Assembly (NCBI GenBank): GCA_039545275.1
Contig: BCHS01000011.1
Coordinates: 310,001-374,000, forward strand
Length of the DNA: 64,000 nucleotides
Direction: 5' to 3'
Source of the DNA: Pseudomicrostroma phylloplanum
Lineage: Eukaryota; Basidiomycota; Exobasidiomycetes; Microstromatales
Below, piece after piece: positions 10,705 through 21,357 of this stretch; within the stretch, counting starts at the first letter, position 1; each line of letters begins with the position of its first letter. A model generated the notes under the pieces. That model saw only the letters and a list, made by a program, of their open reading frames with translations, was not told the DNA's origin and searched no databases. The position numbers were made by a program, and so were the translations under genes.

Positions 10705-11794
10705 TTAGACCTTGAAACCCCTGGACTTCCTTCGTCCACGACCCTCCTCGAACTTCCTTCCGTTGCTGCGAACGTAAGGCTTCTTGTGCTTGTGGGGACC
10801 GAAGCCAAAGTGCCTGACGGACTCCCTGGCGTTCTTGGGACCACGGAGCAGGACAGTGTTGGATCCCTTGGGCGATCGGAGGGCGAGCTGGTCGAGCAGC
10901 AGAGCCTCACCACCGGCGGCCTCGATCCTCTCCTTGGCAGTCTGGGTGAATCGGAGGGCAGCGACGGAGAGCTTGGGCAGCGAGGTCAATCGGTTGTCGT
11001 CGGTGATGGTACCAACGACAACGATGGTCTTGGGTGCCTCGGAGCCCTTGGCAACACCGCCACTGTTCTTGGAGAGGTAGACCAGACGAGAGACCGAGAC
11101 GGGGGGTCGGTTGATCTTGCTCATAAACAGTCGGCGGAGGACGACCTTGTTGAAGCGAGAGTCGGTTCGTCGAGCCAGGAATCGGTAGAGCTGGTAGGAC
11201 AGGGCGACATAGTGGGGTGGTCGTTAGTATGCGTACTCAAGAGCGAGGAACGGAGTGACCATATCATCTCGGCTTCCATATCTTGCACCCTCATCATACC
11301 GCGCCAGCCTTCACTTGGAGGCTACTGCGATGGTTCCTTACTCCTCTTCCCGTGCGCCATGCCAGGCTAGCACCCAACTATCTGCTCTTCATTCCATGTC
11401 ACCATCGCAGTCGGCTCGGGAGACGTTCCATTCCTCATATGCCTCCTCCCCTCCGCTGTCCCGGCTGCCTTCGCTCTCCCTGCAACGCATGCTATTTCTC
11501 CCATCGCGGATGCTCGAGTGTATCGCAAAGTGCGAGTCCTGCAGTGATGCTCACCTTGACGAGCAAGAGGAGGTAAGGGTCCTCACTCTTGGGTGCCGTA
11601 CGGCGTCCGTTTTTGACGTGGTGCTTCTTGATGTCGATACCCCTGTGAGAATGGAGAGGATAGCAGAGGAGATGCCGCCTGTTCAGCGACTATTTCTCAC
11701 CAGACGACCAGTGCTGTCCCGTCCATGCCGTCTCCCTCCGTCGCCTGTCCTTCGGATCCATCGTCTATCCTGCCTGCAATTCCGATGCTCACAT
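10705..11794 (-). CDS. RPL18: 60S ribosomal protein eL18 (start codon split by an intron)
   Basis: Three coding exons give 191 aa. The main exon (11190-10705) runs from [17 protein letters not shown] to the basic C-terminus [12 protein letters not shown]. The preceding exon (11642-11555) encodes [14 protein letters not shown] to YLLLLVK. The family starts MGIDIK, but this exon begins G-GGT-ATC, so the A and T of the start codon must come from further upstream. An AT directly before a GTGAGC donor at 11794-11793 fits, giving a start codon interrupted after its second base. The last intron has a perfect TACTAAC branch site. eL18 is a structural protein of the large cytosolic ribosomal subunit. 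The gene is divergent from RPL10A. Identity is certain; the two-base first exon is inferred. Confidence 0.93.
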
Positions 11795-12282
11795 CTTCGT
11801 CTATGGATTGGCAGCGATGATGATGATGCGGTGAGGGAAAAGAAAGCAAAGAGGTGAGCAGCCAGTCCTTTGTATGCGATGCGTTCGTTGGGCGCAGCGT
11901 TGCAGTGATGCTCACGAAGGTTGTAGGAGGTGGTGTGAGGGGTGACAGGTGTGAAGCGAGAGCAGCGGGCAAAATTCGAGGTGAGAGTCTCCAGCGCTGG
12001 GCGGGGCGGGGCGGGTGCGTGGGCGGCGGCGGCAGGCGATGGGCTGGATCAGCGCGCGCCAGAGCGGAACCGCAGAAGGAAGCGCCTCGCCCGCCCTGCC
12101 TTGGCCCCGCCTCACGAGCGCAGCGCCAGAGCCCGCGAAGGAAAGGGACCCACGTAGGGCAGCACAGGGCCAGCCCGCCCCCGCCAGGCCTCGCAGTGGC
12201 TCACAAATTTCAACTTGGCCCTGGACTCGCTTCTCTCCCTTCCTTTCCACCACCTCCTCCTCCTCCCACAAAACAAGACAAG
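11795..12282. promoter_or_regulatory. Shared promoter region of the divergent RPL18/RPL10A pair
   Basis: A 488-bp gap between two ribosomal protein genes transcribed away from each other. The middle part is very GC-rich (GGGCGG-type boxes around 12000-12180). The RPL10A leader is a C/T tract ending in ACAAAACAAGACAAG, typical of highly expressed fungal ribosomal protein genes. Shared control of the pair is inferred from the arrangement. Confidence 0.55.
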
Positions 12283-12936
12283 ATGTCGTCGAAGATCCAA
12301 GTGTCTAGCGTGCGACAAAACATCCAGAGCCTGCTCAAGGCTTCTGAGGAGAAGCACCGAAACTTCAACGAGACCGTCGAGCTCCAGATCGGTCTCAAGA
12401 ACTACGACCCTCAGCGTGACAAGCGTTTCTCGGGTACCGTCAAGCTCCCCCACATCCCCCGTCCCCGAATGTCCCTCTGCATTCTCGCCGACGCCGCCGA
12501 CGTGGACCGAGCCAAGCTCATCGAGCTCGAGTTCATGACCGTCGAGGACTTGAAGAAGCTCAACAAGAACAAGAAGCTCGTCAAGAAGCTCGCCAAGAAG
12601 TACGACGCCTTCCTCGCCTCCGAGGCCCTGATCAAGCAGATTCCTCGTCTCCTTGGCCCCGGTCTCTCCAAGGCTGGAAAGTTCCCTTCGCCCGTCTCTC
12701 ACGCCGATGACCTCGAGAAGAAGGTCAACGAGGTCAAGAGCACCCTCAAGTTCCAGCTGAAGAAGGTCCTGTGTCTCGGTGTCGCCATCGGCCACGTCCA
12801 GATGACCGACGACGCCCTGCTCGCCAACACCATGCTGGCCATCAACTTCCTCATCTCCCTGCTGAAGAAGAACTGGCAGAATGTCAAGTCGCTCCATATC
12901 AAGAGCACCATGGGCAAGCCCGTCCGAGTCTACTAA
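12283..12936 (+). CDS. RPL10A: 60S ribosomal protein uL1 (L10a)
   Basis: Single exon, 217 aa, the normal length for this family. It reads from [15 protein letters not shown] through [31 protein letters not shown] and [15 protein letters not shown]. uL1 forms the mobile L1 stalk of the large subunit and helps release deacylated tRNA from the E site. Codons are strongly biased toward C-ending forms, as expected for high expression. The start was chosen because the conserved N-terminus begins exactly there; the frame upstream is open but GC-rich and unlike protein. Confidence 0.97.
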   Translation: MSSKIQVSSVRQNIQSLLKASEEKHRNFNETVELQIGLKNYDPQRDKRFSGTVKLPHIPRPRMSLCILADAADVDRAKLIELEFMTVEDLKKLNKNKKLVKKLAKKYDAFLASEALIKQIPRLLGPGLSKAGKFPSPVSHADDLEKKVNEVKSTLKFQLKKVLCLGVAIGHVQMTDDALLANTMLAINFLISLLKKNWQNVKSLHIKSTMGKPVRVY

Positions 12937-13912
12937 GCTACTCGCTTGGTTTTCTTTTTCACGTCTTCGTTGAAGGCATCGACAGTATTCTCGATCAAAA
13001 CATGGCCGTCGCACGCTATACCCAGCCACTTCTTTGCTGAAGGTTCGGTGAGGGGAGCTCGATCATCTGTCGCCTCCAAAAACGCCCCCTCTTTCCTCAT
13101 GTCACTTGCATTGCTTCCGTTCAATTCAATGATGTGAAGAGGGTCAACTCCTGTCTGACTGTGCAACGTTCGAAATAGACGGGTATAGAGATCATCGAAA
13201 GAAGTGGGGTGGACCTGAGGTACGACGAGGTATCATCAGCTCGATCATCTGTTCGCGCTGTACCTTGGCAGCATACAAGAGCCCGTCCTGCCCTCAATGT
13301 GTCGCCCGCCGCTCTGCCTCACTGACGCGCCCGCTGTCTTGCCGCCTCTCCCCCTCGACAGTCAGTCAAATACCTGTCCGCTCACTGACTTCCTCGAAGG
13401 TTTGCTACGAAAGAGCTGGCACCTCAAGTGTAGATTGCCGAAGACTGAATACCCCTTGGGGGAGTGACTAAGAGCCACCGTGCCGCTTTGACCCCTTCCG
13501 TCATCCTTCCACCAGAGGTTCATTAGCTTCTCTTCCGCGTCCCGCCCTCTGATCACGGTCCGCCCTACATTCCTTTCAGCAGCCAAGATAGCGTGTAAAG
13601 AGGAGCGGAGACGACTGTAAGCGCTAGTGAGACATTGCCCCTGCTATCATCAGTGCCTGAATAGCATGAGTCAGTTCGAGCAGCCGGCAAGCAGTGAAGA
13701 GGCAGGACGCTTTTCCGCTCCACGTCGTGGAATTCAGACCTCTTTTCTACAGATTGATCGAATATTGTCAGGCTGAGGTATTGCGAGCCGCGGTTCTTGG
13801 CTACCGTAGGTGGGAGAACGTTCCCTCTCTTGCTAACCTCCTTCAACGGTGTACGCCCCTCAAGTATAAGACGTGGGCTGTTGACATCCTTTGCTCTTGT
13901 ACACAACTGCAC
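12933..13912 (-). CDS. Candidate three-exon hypothetical gene
   Basis: I do not recognise this gene. Three open segments join with matching phases: 13912-13740 (donor GTCTGA, weak), 13614-13374 (acceptor CTTACAG, donor GTATTT) and 13214-12933 (acceptor CCTCAG). They give about 231 aa. The middle and last parts look protein-like ([56 protein letters not shown]). Points against it: the first donor is weak, the start is only 26 bp from a plus-strand candidate start, and the stop codon overlaps that of RPL10A. The true start may be internal. Confidence 0.33.
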
Positions 13913-13938
13913 TACTCACTCCTCTCCGTTGCATCATC

Positions 13939-14463
13939 ATGACTATCGATTCCCAATCGCAGCCCCTCGCCCATCATCTCAGCGCTAGTGCCCTCTTCGA
14001 CATATTGTCAAATACACCTCTACGCTTCGAAGACGCGAACCCCTTGTCCTATGCTGCCGCCAAAGCAGGTGAAATCTCTCCATGCACTTCGGCAGCCTCC
14101 AGCACAGACTCGCTGTGGGGTACGCCCATCGACGCGACGGCCATCAGGATGGGCCTTGTCAGTCCTCCGGGCGGTCGAACTCCCATCGCATCTCCCCGTC
14201 TTAGTGGGAACGAGAATGCCTCCCCCTCGTCAAACGATTGGTGTGAGCTTTCTAGCTACTCCAAGCGGGCAGGATCTACATCCGCGCCTACTGCGATACG
14301 CTCATTGACTACTTCCGAAACAAAGAGAGCTATGATTCATCATACGGCAGAGCCTCACCGTGTCATGATTAGTGATGGCTCAAATGACGTCAGCAGAGAC
14401 ACACTGTCTTGTACACATCGGTGGACCTATCCACTCGGCAGGCTACAAGGCTCTACCGCATGA
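13939..14463 (+). CDS. Candidate hypothetical gene, 5' part
   Basis: The sequence is open from an ATG in good context, MTIDSQSQPLAHHL to PSSNDW and on to a stop at 14461 (174 aa if unspliced). The first about 100 residues are Ser/Pro-rich (DSLWGTPIDATAIRMG, GGRTPIASPRLSG) and look like a regulatory protein with SP/TP sites. After 14242 the reading is unclear. A GTGTGAGC donor is present and several short protein-like segments occur in all three frames up to 14890, but I could not join them convincingly. Function unknown. Confidence 0.3.
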   Translation: MTIDSQSQPLAHHLSASALFDILSNTPLRFEDANPLSYAAAKAGEISPCTSAASSTDSLWGTPIDATAIRMGLVSPPGGRTPIASPRLSGNENASPSSNDWCELSSYSKRAGSTSAPTAIRSLTTSETKRAMIHHTAEPHRVMISDGSNDVSRDTLSCTHRWTYPLGRLQGSTA

Positions 14464-15895
14464 GAGGCTCCTCTGTCTGGCTTTATCTGGTCGCCAGACG
14501 AAGAAGGCAGCCTCAACTCAGATGCCAAGTTGGATCAGCTGGAAACACTGTCAAGAATGTCGTTCGGGCGTCTTCTACGACAACCATTCTCGCGACACTA
14601 GTCCGTGCACCAGACGAAATCTGTAACGCAGCTCATGGCCGCTCCTCTTTCTCAGAACAAGCAGTGGTCTTCTTTGTAGGCAAAGCCAATGACGGAAAGG
14701 TTCCTGCACGATCCCGCGGCCTGCCCTTGTGCTATGCCTATCAGCCGGGGTGCAGCTGGCGCCTGCCATTCTGCTTGGACAAGCTCAGATGTCGACGACT
14801 ATTCATTTCTGGGTACGGAGAAGCACTTCCGGCAACACGGAGATGCTCCGGAAGCCGTCTCTGCCTTTCAGCAGCGCAAGGTATTCAGTGTCTGAAGCAA
14901 TGTGTACCGCTGAGGTGGTCAGTATAGGTATGCGCAGAAAAGAAGGGCTTACTGTCTGCGGTCTCTGCTGCACCGTCTTCACAATGTAGTAAAGGCTTGC
15001 TTCAATTTCGTCAACTTGGTTCGGCGATTGTCACATTGAGCGTTGCTTCCCCTGTCTTCTCGTACGGCAATCTAATTCGCCCTTTGCTTCTACGAGTCCG
15101 CCTTCCTGCATTGCTGACACCATGCTGGACCCGCAATCCCAATTCCGCGCTCAACCCCAACCCGATGTACCAGATGTGGGGCTTTCCGCTCACACACCTG
15201 ACATTCCACGTCGATGCCGAGATGGCGAGGACAAACCCAAGTCGGGGTAAGGGTAGAGATCCGACGCCTAGCAAGGGTCTCAAAAAGGGCCGCTGAGGTA
15301 CGTCGGAACAGCTCCTAGCGCAGGGGTACGGGGGTGGGGCTGTGTTGTCCGCACGTTGTCGAGAACTACATCTTTGCGCCGAAGCTGCAGGAGAGTGGTA
15401 AGCAAGGAGTGATACAGTGTACCTGCGCCGCCTGGCTCGTTGCTCCCTTGTGTACCTGTGGGGATGGCCGACCCCCTGTCTAAATCTTTCCGCGTGCCAC
15501 CGGCATTTGATCACGACAAGGAGATACGCCACGCATGCGCTACGCCACACGTCAAGGGTACCGTGGGAATGCCCTCTGGCTCGGATTAGTGTAAGGAGAT
15601 GAGTGTAAAGGTGAGGGTGATGCCCTGGAAGGTACTTCATGGTCATTCGATCAGAAAGCCAGCGTGGAAGAGTGAATGCTTTCACGCTAGACTATGCACA
15701 CCTTTACCATGTGCGCCGCGCGTGTGCGTGTGCAATGGTAGACAGCTTGTACTTGGCCGACGACGTGTTCCTCGGGTGGTGACCCTGAAGGGCAAGATAG
15801 AGCTCGCCGGTCATTGCCCCGAAAGAGGGGCGGGACTTGTTTCGACCTGGGCCTCGATCTTCCTCGCGCATCGGCGCGTGGGGTGCTGCGATGTG
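14464..15895. other. Unresolved stretch without a confident gene
   Basis: Short open segments on the plus strand might be exons: 15122-15246 with donor GTAAGG, joined in frame to 15324-15397 with donor GTAAGC, and a closed 41-codon frame at 15464-15589. They could not be linked into one model, and no domain is recognisable. The stretch may hold the 3' part of the candidate gene at 13939. Confidence 0.3.
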
Positions 15896-16251
15896 TCAAG
15901 GCTCCAGGCCGGCTCTAAAATAGACTGCAGCGGGCATACGTGGGCACCAGGCCAGAGCGCGCTCAAACGCAACCTCCAGATCCTGCGGGTCATTGTAAGC
16001 CGCGGGAGCACCCAAAAAGGACCGAGAAGACTCTTCCAGTGCCTGAACAGCAGCGGCAACGCCCTGTGTGCCAGTCCCCTGTCCCACACTGACTGGCAGC
16101 AAAAGGGTCCCGAAAGGCAGGCAGAGCAGACCCTGTCACGTCGAGACCCTTGTGCCGGGTGACCCCCCTCCCCTTGTTTTACCCCCTCTTCCCACGACTC
16201 ATACTCGAGACCCTGAAACCTTGGCATTCCCACCATATCTTCCGTGCTCAT
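15896..16251 (-). CDS. Candidate two-exon small protein
   Basis: Exon 16251-16183 (MSTEDMVGMPRFQGLEYE to EEG) ends at a GTAAAA donor in phase 0. A 50-nt intron with a GTGACAG acceptor leads in frame to 16132-15896 (GLLCLPFGTLLLPVSVGQG, then ALEESSRSFLGAPAAYND and a stop). The 101-aa product has no recognised domain. It would be transcribed divergently from the zinc-finger gene, with starts 235 bp apart. Support is limited to phase agreement and composition. Confidence 0.3.
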
Positions 16252-16486
16252 CACTTGACTCGGCCACATACTCGTCACTGCTTGTCCCGTTCCGCGAGCC
16301 AATCACTTCCTCACTCTTCACGTCGTGCTGAAGCCTGGAACAGCAGCAATCCGGAGATTCCGACGACAGACCCACTGAAGAAGCTTCGAAAGAGCTGACC
16401 AACCTCATCATACTAGCCAAGTAACTCTTCTGCGCTAGTAGACAGTGTTTCTGACTTGCAGACCTCATCACATCCCCGTGAGACTC

Positions 16487-18475
16487 ATGAGCTTCCAATT
16501 ACCTTCTGCTGCTTCTCGCAGCATGGTCTCCATACTCAACGATGGCCAGGAGAGTCAAGCTCACCGTAACCTGCCGGTGATCAGCAATGTCTCGTGCGAG
16601 TCTCCTAAAGAGCAAAGCCCAGCCTCCCGCCCGAACGCGCTGCCAACAGCCAAGATCAACGATGTCATGAACAACAGCTACTCTTCGGTGTCGTCGTCAG
16701 GGACGCAGAGCAGCAACTCAGGCCAATCCACCGACGCTACATCGCCCGAACCGTCCCCTCAACCTCCTGAACACAGACTCAAGGAGCGTGTTGCCGGAAA
16801 TCAGGACGAGATGCTCAATGTACCCGGCGTCGCAGTCACGTCTTTGCCCATCAGGGAGTCACCGGCGTCAGCGTCGACGACCCTGTTACATGAAGATATG
16901 GACACTTCGCCTGATCATCCATCCTTTCCGAGCCTGGAGAGATCAGCCTCCTTGCCATCTTCCTCTTTGATCCGGCAGCAATCCATGACAAATAGTAGCG
17001 GAAGCAGTAGCCCAAGTGGCTCAAAGAAACGCTATCCATGCACTCATCCTGGCTGCGACAAGACATTCTCCACCAGCGGCCACGCAGCGCGCCACAACCG
17101 TATACACACGGGAACAAAACCTTATCGATGCATGTTTCCTGGATGCAAGGCGACCTTCTCTCGCCAAGACAACGCCTTGGCCCACTTCAGAACTGGCCAC
17201 GCACTGACCAAGCAGCGGATTGGAGAAATTGAAGACTTGCAAGACGGCGCAGACGGCGCTGCCGTCGTCAGAGAGTCGTTGACTGATCCCGATCAGCAGG
17301 CTGCTGCCCAACTCGGACGCAAGGCTCTCGAAGAAGGCACTGCTATTGCTGTCGTCCGCGAGGGAAGGGTGGAAAGGACAGTAGGACTCCCTCACGCACC
17401 GAAGAGAATGGGTGTCAACCTGCGCGAGACGAAGTCTTCTCAGGCTCTGACTCAAGAATTCGATGTGAGGGAGCCCTCAGCGAGCGGCACTCCTGAGCAG
17501 ACCGCACCGCGACACGGCCGCACGCCTGCGTCCGAGTACGCTCAAAGTCGAAGCTCGGCTACCTTCGCCAATGCTGATGCCCGCCAGCGTGCTCACGTAG
17601 CGCAGGACGTGCGAAGCTACCACGGCGGCCCTGCCAGCGTAGGCAGCAACAGCAGCGGCACGTCGTCCCGCGTGCACCCTTACCACGGTGCCGCTCCGAT
17701 CAGCCATCGAGCCTCCTTTCCCAATTCTCAAGACCAAGGGCCGGGTGGACCGACCAAGATGGTCACGTCCACATCAGCGCATAGCCCTGGCTCGGTTGGC
17801 TCTCTACCTCTAAAGCCTCCCCGCAATGCCGTCCACAACTACGACAGCGCCAAGCCAAGTCTGTCGCAGTCCATCCCCGCGTTGGGCGCTCTGCCGGCCT
17901 CCTCAAGCGGTCTCAGGAGAGGGTCAGCAGCGGGTTTCGGAGCGGGGGGCATCCTTCCTCCGCCCGTTGCTTCCTTTTACCATCACTATCCTCCCGCGCC
18001 CTCCTCTTCCAGCGGTTCCTCAGTCTCATCGACCTCATCGCTGCGCGGTCACTGGTCAAGTCTACGACTCGACAGCGTCGCTTCCAACATGCGTGCGCAG
18101 CGAGCTCTACCGGCATGGAACAACAGCAGCAGCACCCAGCAGCCGCTTCAACACCGCAACTCCCTGACAAGTTCCCTCCGCGGCGCTAGCGCTGGCAGCA
18201 GACACGGCGAAGTAGAGGACGGCACATCCATCTCGCCACCCTCTACACGCCCCCAGTCGGCCTCGTCGTCGTCGCAAAGTCCGTACACTGCCACGACAGC
18301 TTCGGCACTTTCTTACCTGCCTGAGCCTGAGCAGCAATCGACTCGCAAGATTCAGCTGCCCCTCTCTTCAGACCGCACTGGAGCGACCGGGGGCAGCTAC
18401 AATGTATCTGCGCTGCGTCGCAGTCCTGATAGCAGTGACCCTCTGAGGTTGCCGCCCCTCAAGCTACCTGTGTAG
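16487..18475 (+). CDS. C2H2 zinc-finger transcription factor, NRG1-like
   Basis: Single coding exon, 662 aa from the ATG at 16487. Two tandem C2H2 fingers lie at about residues 181-237: finger 1 carries FSTSGHAARHNRIHTG and finger 2 carries FSRQDNALAHFRTGH. The TSGHxARHNRIHTG and FSRQDN recognition helices are those of the yeast Nrg1/Nrg2 repressor group, which bind CCCT-type sites and repress glucose-regulated, stress and filamentation genes. The flanks are long Ser/Pro/Gln-rich disordered regions. Immediately upstream, a CTTGCAG acceptor at 16462 with a GTAACT donor about 43 nt earlier suggests a 5'-UTR intron; an in-frame Met at 16445 lies inside that intron, so the 16487 start is preferred. 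The family call is good; repression is inferred. Confidence 0.85.
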   Translation: MSFQLPSAASRSMVSILNDGQESQAHRNLPVISNVSCESPKEQSPASRPNALPTAKINDVMNNSYSSVSSSGTQSSNSGQSTDATSPEPSPQPPEHRLKERVAGNQDEMLNVPGVAVTSLPIRESPASASTTLLHEDMDTSPDHPSFPSLERSASLPSSSLIRQQSMTNSSGSSSPSGSKKRYPCTHPGCDKTFSTSGHAARHNRIHTGTKPYRCMFPGCKATFSRQDNALAHFRTGHALTKQRIGEIEDLQDGADGAAVVRESLTDPDQQAAAQLGRKALEEGTAIAVVREGRVERTVGLPHAPKRMGVNLRETKSSQALTQEFDVREPSASGTPEQTAPRHGRTPASEYAQSRSSATFANADARQRAHVAQDVRSYHGGPASVGSNSSGTSSRVHPYHGAAPISHRASFPNSQDQGPGGPTKMVTSTSAHSPGSVGSLPLKPPRNAVHNYDSAKPSLSQSIPALGALPASSSGLRRGSAAGFGAGGILPPPVASFYHHYPPAPSSSSGSSVSSTSSLRGHWSSLRLDSVASNMRAQRALPAWNNSSSTQQPLQHRNSLTSSLRGASAGSRHGEVEDGTSISPPSTRPQSASSSSQSPYTATTASALSYLPEPEQQSTRKIQLPLSSDRTGATGGSYNVSALRRSPDSSDPLRLPPLKLPV

Positions 18476-18992
18476 GCGCAGTTAGCAGCACTCGTGTCTG
18501 GTCACCTTACATTATTTATTTTGTCACGTCACTGACTAGAATCTCTGGTCATGCGTCCGCGCAACCTCTCTGTCACCATCCTACTGCTTCTGTCACGCTC
18601 ATGTCATGCATTGATCATACCATAGCCTTTTGCAATGTACATTGGTATGATGTCTTCTCTCCGTGCAAAGCAGAACACTGGCTGCACCTGTTCCCACGTC
18701 CCAGTATCGCCTGCGCGGTCTTCACGTCGCGCCCTCTTGCCAGTGGGAGATAGACTCTTCGTTGCTGAGCTCATAGGATGAAGGAGTCCTGGAGGCAGGG
18801 TATCCGTGGTACATGAGTCGCCCCTATTCAGCCCAGTCGGTCGCAATCACGACCCGCTTTGCTCTTTGCTCTCAGCTCTCAATGTCCATGCGCCCGCTCC
18901 TCCTCGCGTGACGGTAACACAGATCTTGGCGTTGTCTACCATTCACGCTCCTCATTCGCAGCCATCCCTCATGCAGCATACCCCTCCATTCC
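18476..18992. other. Intergenic, tail of the zinc-finger gene and promoter of the coiled-coil gene
   Basis: About 517 bp between two plus-strand genes. It begins with an AT-rich stretch after the stop (TTATTTATTTTG-like), plausible as a 3' UTR. Nothing else is recognised. Confidence 0.4.
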
Positions 18993-20471
18993 ATGAGCTC
19001 TTCACTACCGCCAGAGACACCGACTCGGGCTCTCCTCAAGCGTCTGCATAGGCGTTCATCCGTGCTGCCGACGACCGCTTCAGGCCACGTTCCCGACCAT
19101 TCACTGTCCTTGCTGGGCCCGCCGCCCAACCATCGGGCTGCTCGAGGTGCCGTCCTCGATGACGACAGTACAGAGCAAGAGGACAGTGACGAGACCCACT
19201 GCGCTGACGATGTACACGCGGGGGATAGAGCGATCGTGTCCATCGACGACTCGGCTGTAGGTCAACAGGACCCTCAGATTCGCCAGCTACAATGGCAGAT
19301 AGAAGAGCTCCAGATGCAGAAGCAGGAGGTGGAGGCGGAACTCAGGAAGAGCAAGAAGAAGGCCCGAGAAGGGGTGACTTGGGAGACTGCAAGGAAGCTG
19401 GAACGTGAGTTCGAAGCTCAAGAGATGGTGAGTGAGGGGGTTGCTGGGATTCGTCTTAGGAAGCCGAGTAGTGTGAAGTGGCTCGGAGCAAGCTGACGGC
19501 TGTTGACTTTCCGCTCTCAGATACTCAAGGGACTTCAGCGAGATAACGAGCGTCGCATGATCGAGTCGGAACGCCTTCATCGTAAGCTGCGTACCATGTC
19601 AGACTTTCTGCAGCAGCATCACGGCGAGGAGTGGCACGAGCTAGTCTTTGGCAGCCGAGCGGACGGAGTCCCTCGCGACCTTGAATCAGCCTCAGAAAAG
19701 GAGGGAGTCAATAGCTCTGGCTCCAAGAGTCTGGGTAGTGAGGCCTCATCTGGCGACGAAACCCCATCTCTGGACCTCGAATTCTCCGTTTCGACGCCGT
19801 CCGGCCCCTTGCCTGGGCAATGGATATCCCCCGCCCACGTTGCTAAGACGTCTGAGCACAGCGTGGACCAGCCAAGCGGCCTCACGAAGGCCCCAGACCT
19901 CACTAGTGCCATGCAGACTATCTCGGCCGAAGAGGGCAATATGACGGCGGCGGATGCGAGCCGCTGGGCAGATGCAGAAGCCAGCTTCGACACTACCTAT
20001 GCCGACTGCAGTCATACTCAGGCGGGCAATGCGCCCGAAGAAATGAGCCGCAATGAGTCTACGAAGTCCGTCTTGGAGAGCGAAGGCAAGGGTCCTGCCG
20101 GTGATGGATCTGACGATGGATCGAGATCATTGCGGGGTATTACGAGAGCGACCGGAGCTGGCAAGGACCAGGATATTCAAGACATTAGCCAAATTCTGGC
20201 TGCAGCGTCATTGCAGGAGCCTTCGCAGTTGCAAGTGAAGCTTCGGCAACCCGACGAGACACCTTCCTTGAAGCCACCAGTCGATGACCTACATGCGATC
20301 CGAGCGCAGCTGGAGGAGACGAGGCTGCTCCTGGAAGGCTTTGCGAGGAGAAGTGCCCGCCGCGAGATGGAGCTTATAGAGATGGAAGAGCGCGCCAGGA
20401 TCGATCTAGAAAGGGGCCGGGAGACACTAGAGGGGGTAGCAGAGCGAATATCGTGCGGAGCACTCCATTAG
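18993..20471 (+). CDS. Coiled-coil protein, unknown function
   Basis: Two exons (18993-19427 and 19521-20471), donor ATG/GTGAGT and acceptor CTCTCAG, give 461 aa. The N-terminus (MSSSLPPETPTRALLKRL) is Arg/Ser-rich. A heptad-rich segment runs from about 90 to 190 (IRQLQWQIEELQMQKQEVE, then LKGLQRDNERRMIESERLH). An acidic Ser-rich middle follows, and a second predicted coiled coil closes the protein (LHAIRAQLEETRLLLEGFA to IDLERGRETLEGVAERIS). No catalytic motif, signal peptide or membrane segment is visible. A structural or spindle/cytoskeletal scaffold role would fit the layout, but I cannot name a family. Confidence 0.75.
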
Positions 20472-21357
20472 GCAAGGGCCGTCTTTCGGCACGGCCGATG
20501 AGACGGGTGGGCTTGCATGCTTCATAGCTGCGAGAATCACGGACACGCTCTGGCGTGGGCGTGAGCCACTACGCACTTGCACTTGCAATCCGACTGATGC
20601 CAACAGGAACTACAGTGGGCGGAGGCCCTCTGAACAGGCAGGCAGGTCATGGACCTTGCCGGTCTGTCCCGCTGACGATCGTTTCACGCTATTCGCGGAG
20701 TGGTTCTGAGTGACATTGCCGAGGCCCTCGGAGCAACGCGGCGCGAAATTGTGTGGCTCACCTGTCTGTGCCTTGCCCCGCACCCGCTCTTGCTCGCCCT
20801 TCCGCGGGGGTCCGTCCGGTAGTCGGCCCAGATTCTCGTGGGCCGTGGCGTTGATTCACCCCGCACTCCATCCACCCACCCAACCAACCCACCCACCCAA
20901 CCAACCCACCCACCCGAAATCACCAGCCCCTGTTCACTTCCATTGTACTACTCACAACCAACACTCTCTGCATACGTCATCCTCTCCAGACCAAGCTCCC
21001 TTCAGACGATCCCCTCTCGAAGATCCGCCGATATTAAAGCACACATCGCCCATTGAGCAACGAACCCCCCACCGGAACCCTTAGAGCCTAGCCCGCGATT
21101 GGGCATCGGCAATCTCAAAACGCAATCGCAACCGCAAGGAGTGGCGGGAGGAGTGCTTCTACATCTCGCTTTAATCTTCATAGGAAGGGCAGACGTCTCA
21201 GGCTCGACCTGAGCTGCTCTCACAACAGGCTGTCAACCCCCTGTCCACGCCAAATCCGGTCTGGATCGTCTGACCCCCGCCCCGTTCTCCTTCCTTCGCT
21301 CCCTCGGCTAGTACACTACCCCGTCGCCACGACTTGACCTAGCCTTCCGATCTCAAT
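20472..21357. other. Intergenic with a C-rich repeat tract
   Basis: An 886-bp gap between two plus-strand genes. It holds the CCCA/CCAA repeat tract listed separately and a pyrimidine-rich leader before the next ATG. I see no coding sequence I can support. Confidence 0.45.
20870..20928. repeat. Tandem CCACCCAACCAACC-type repeat
   Basis: Imperfect tandem copies of an ACCCACCCAACCAACCC unit occupy about 60 bp upstream of the next gene. One strand is almost pure C/A. This may be a simple expansion or a promoter element. Confidence 0.8.

Noticed and set aside
15011..15685. 224-codon minus-strand frame
   Set aside because: No motif, and short plus-strand segments with splice-like signals overlap it; neither is firm.
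18604..18774. 56-codon minus-strand frame, MSSATKSLSPTGKRARRED
   Set aside because: Looks somewhat protein-like but is isolated, short and lies in the 3' region of the zinc-finger gene; not enough support.
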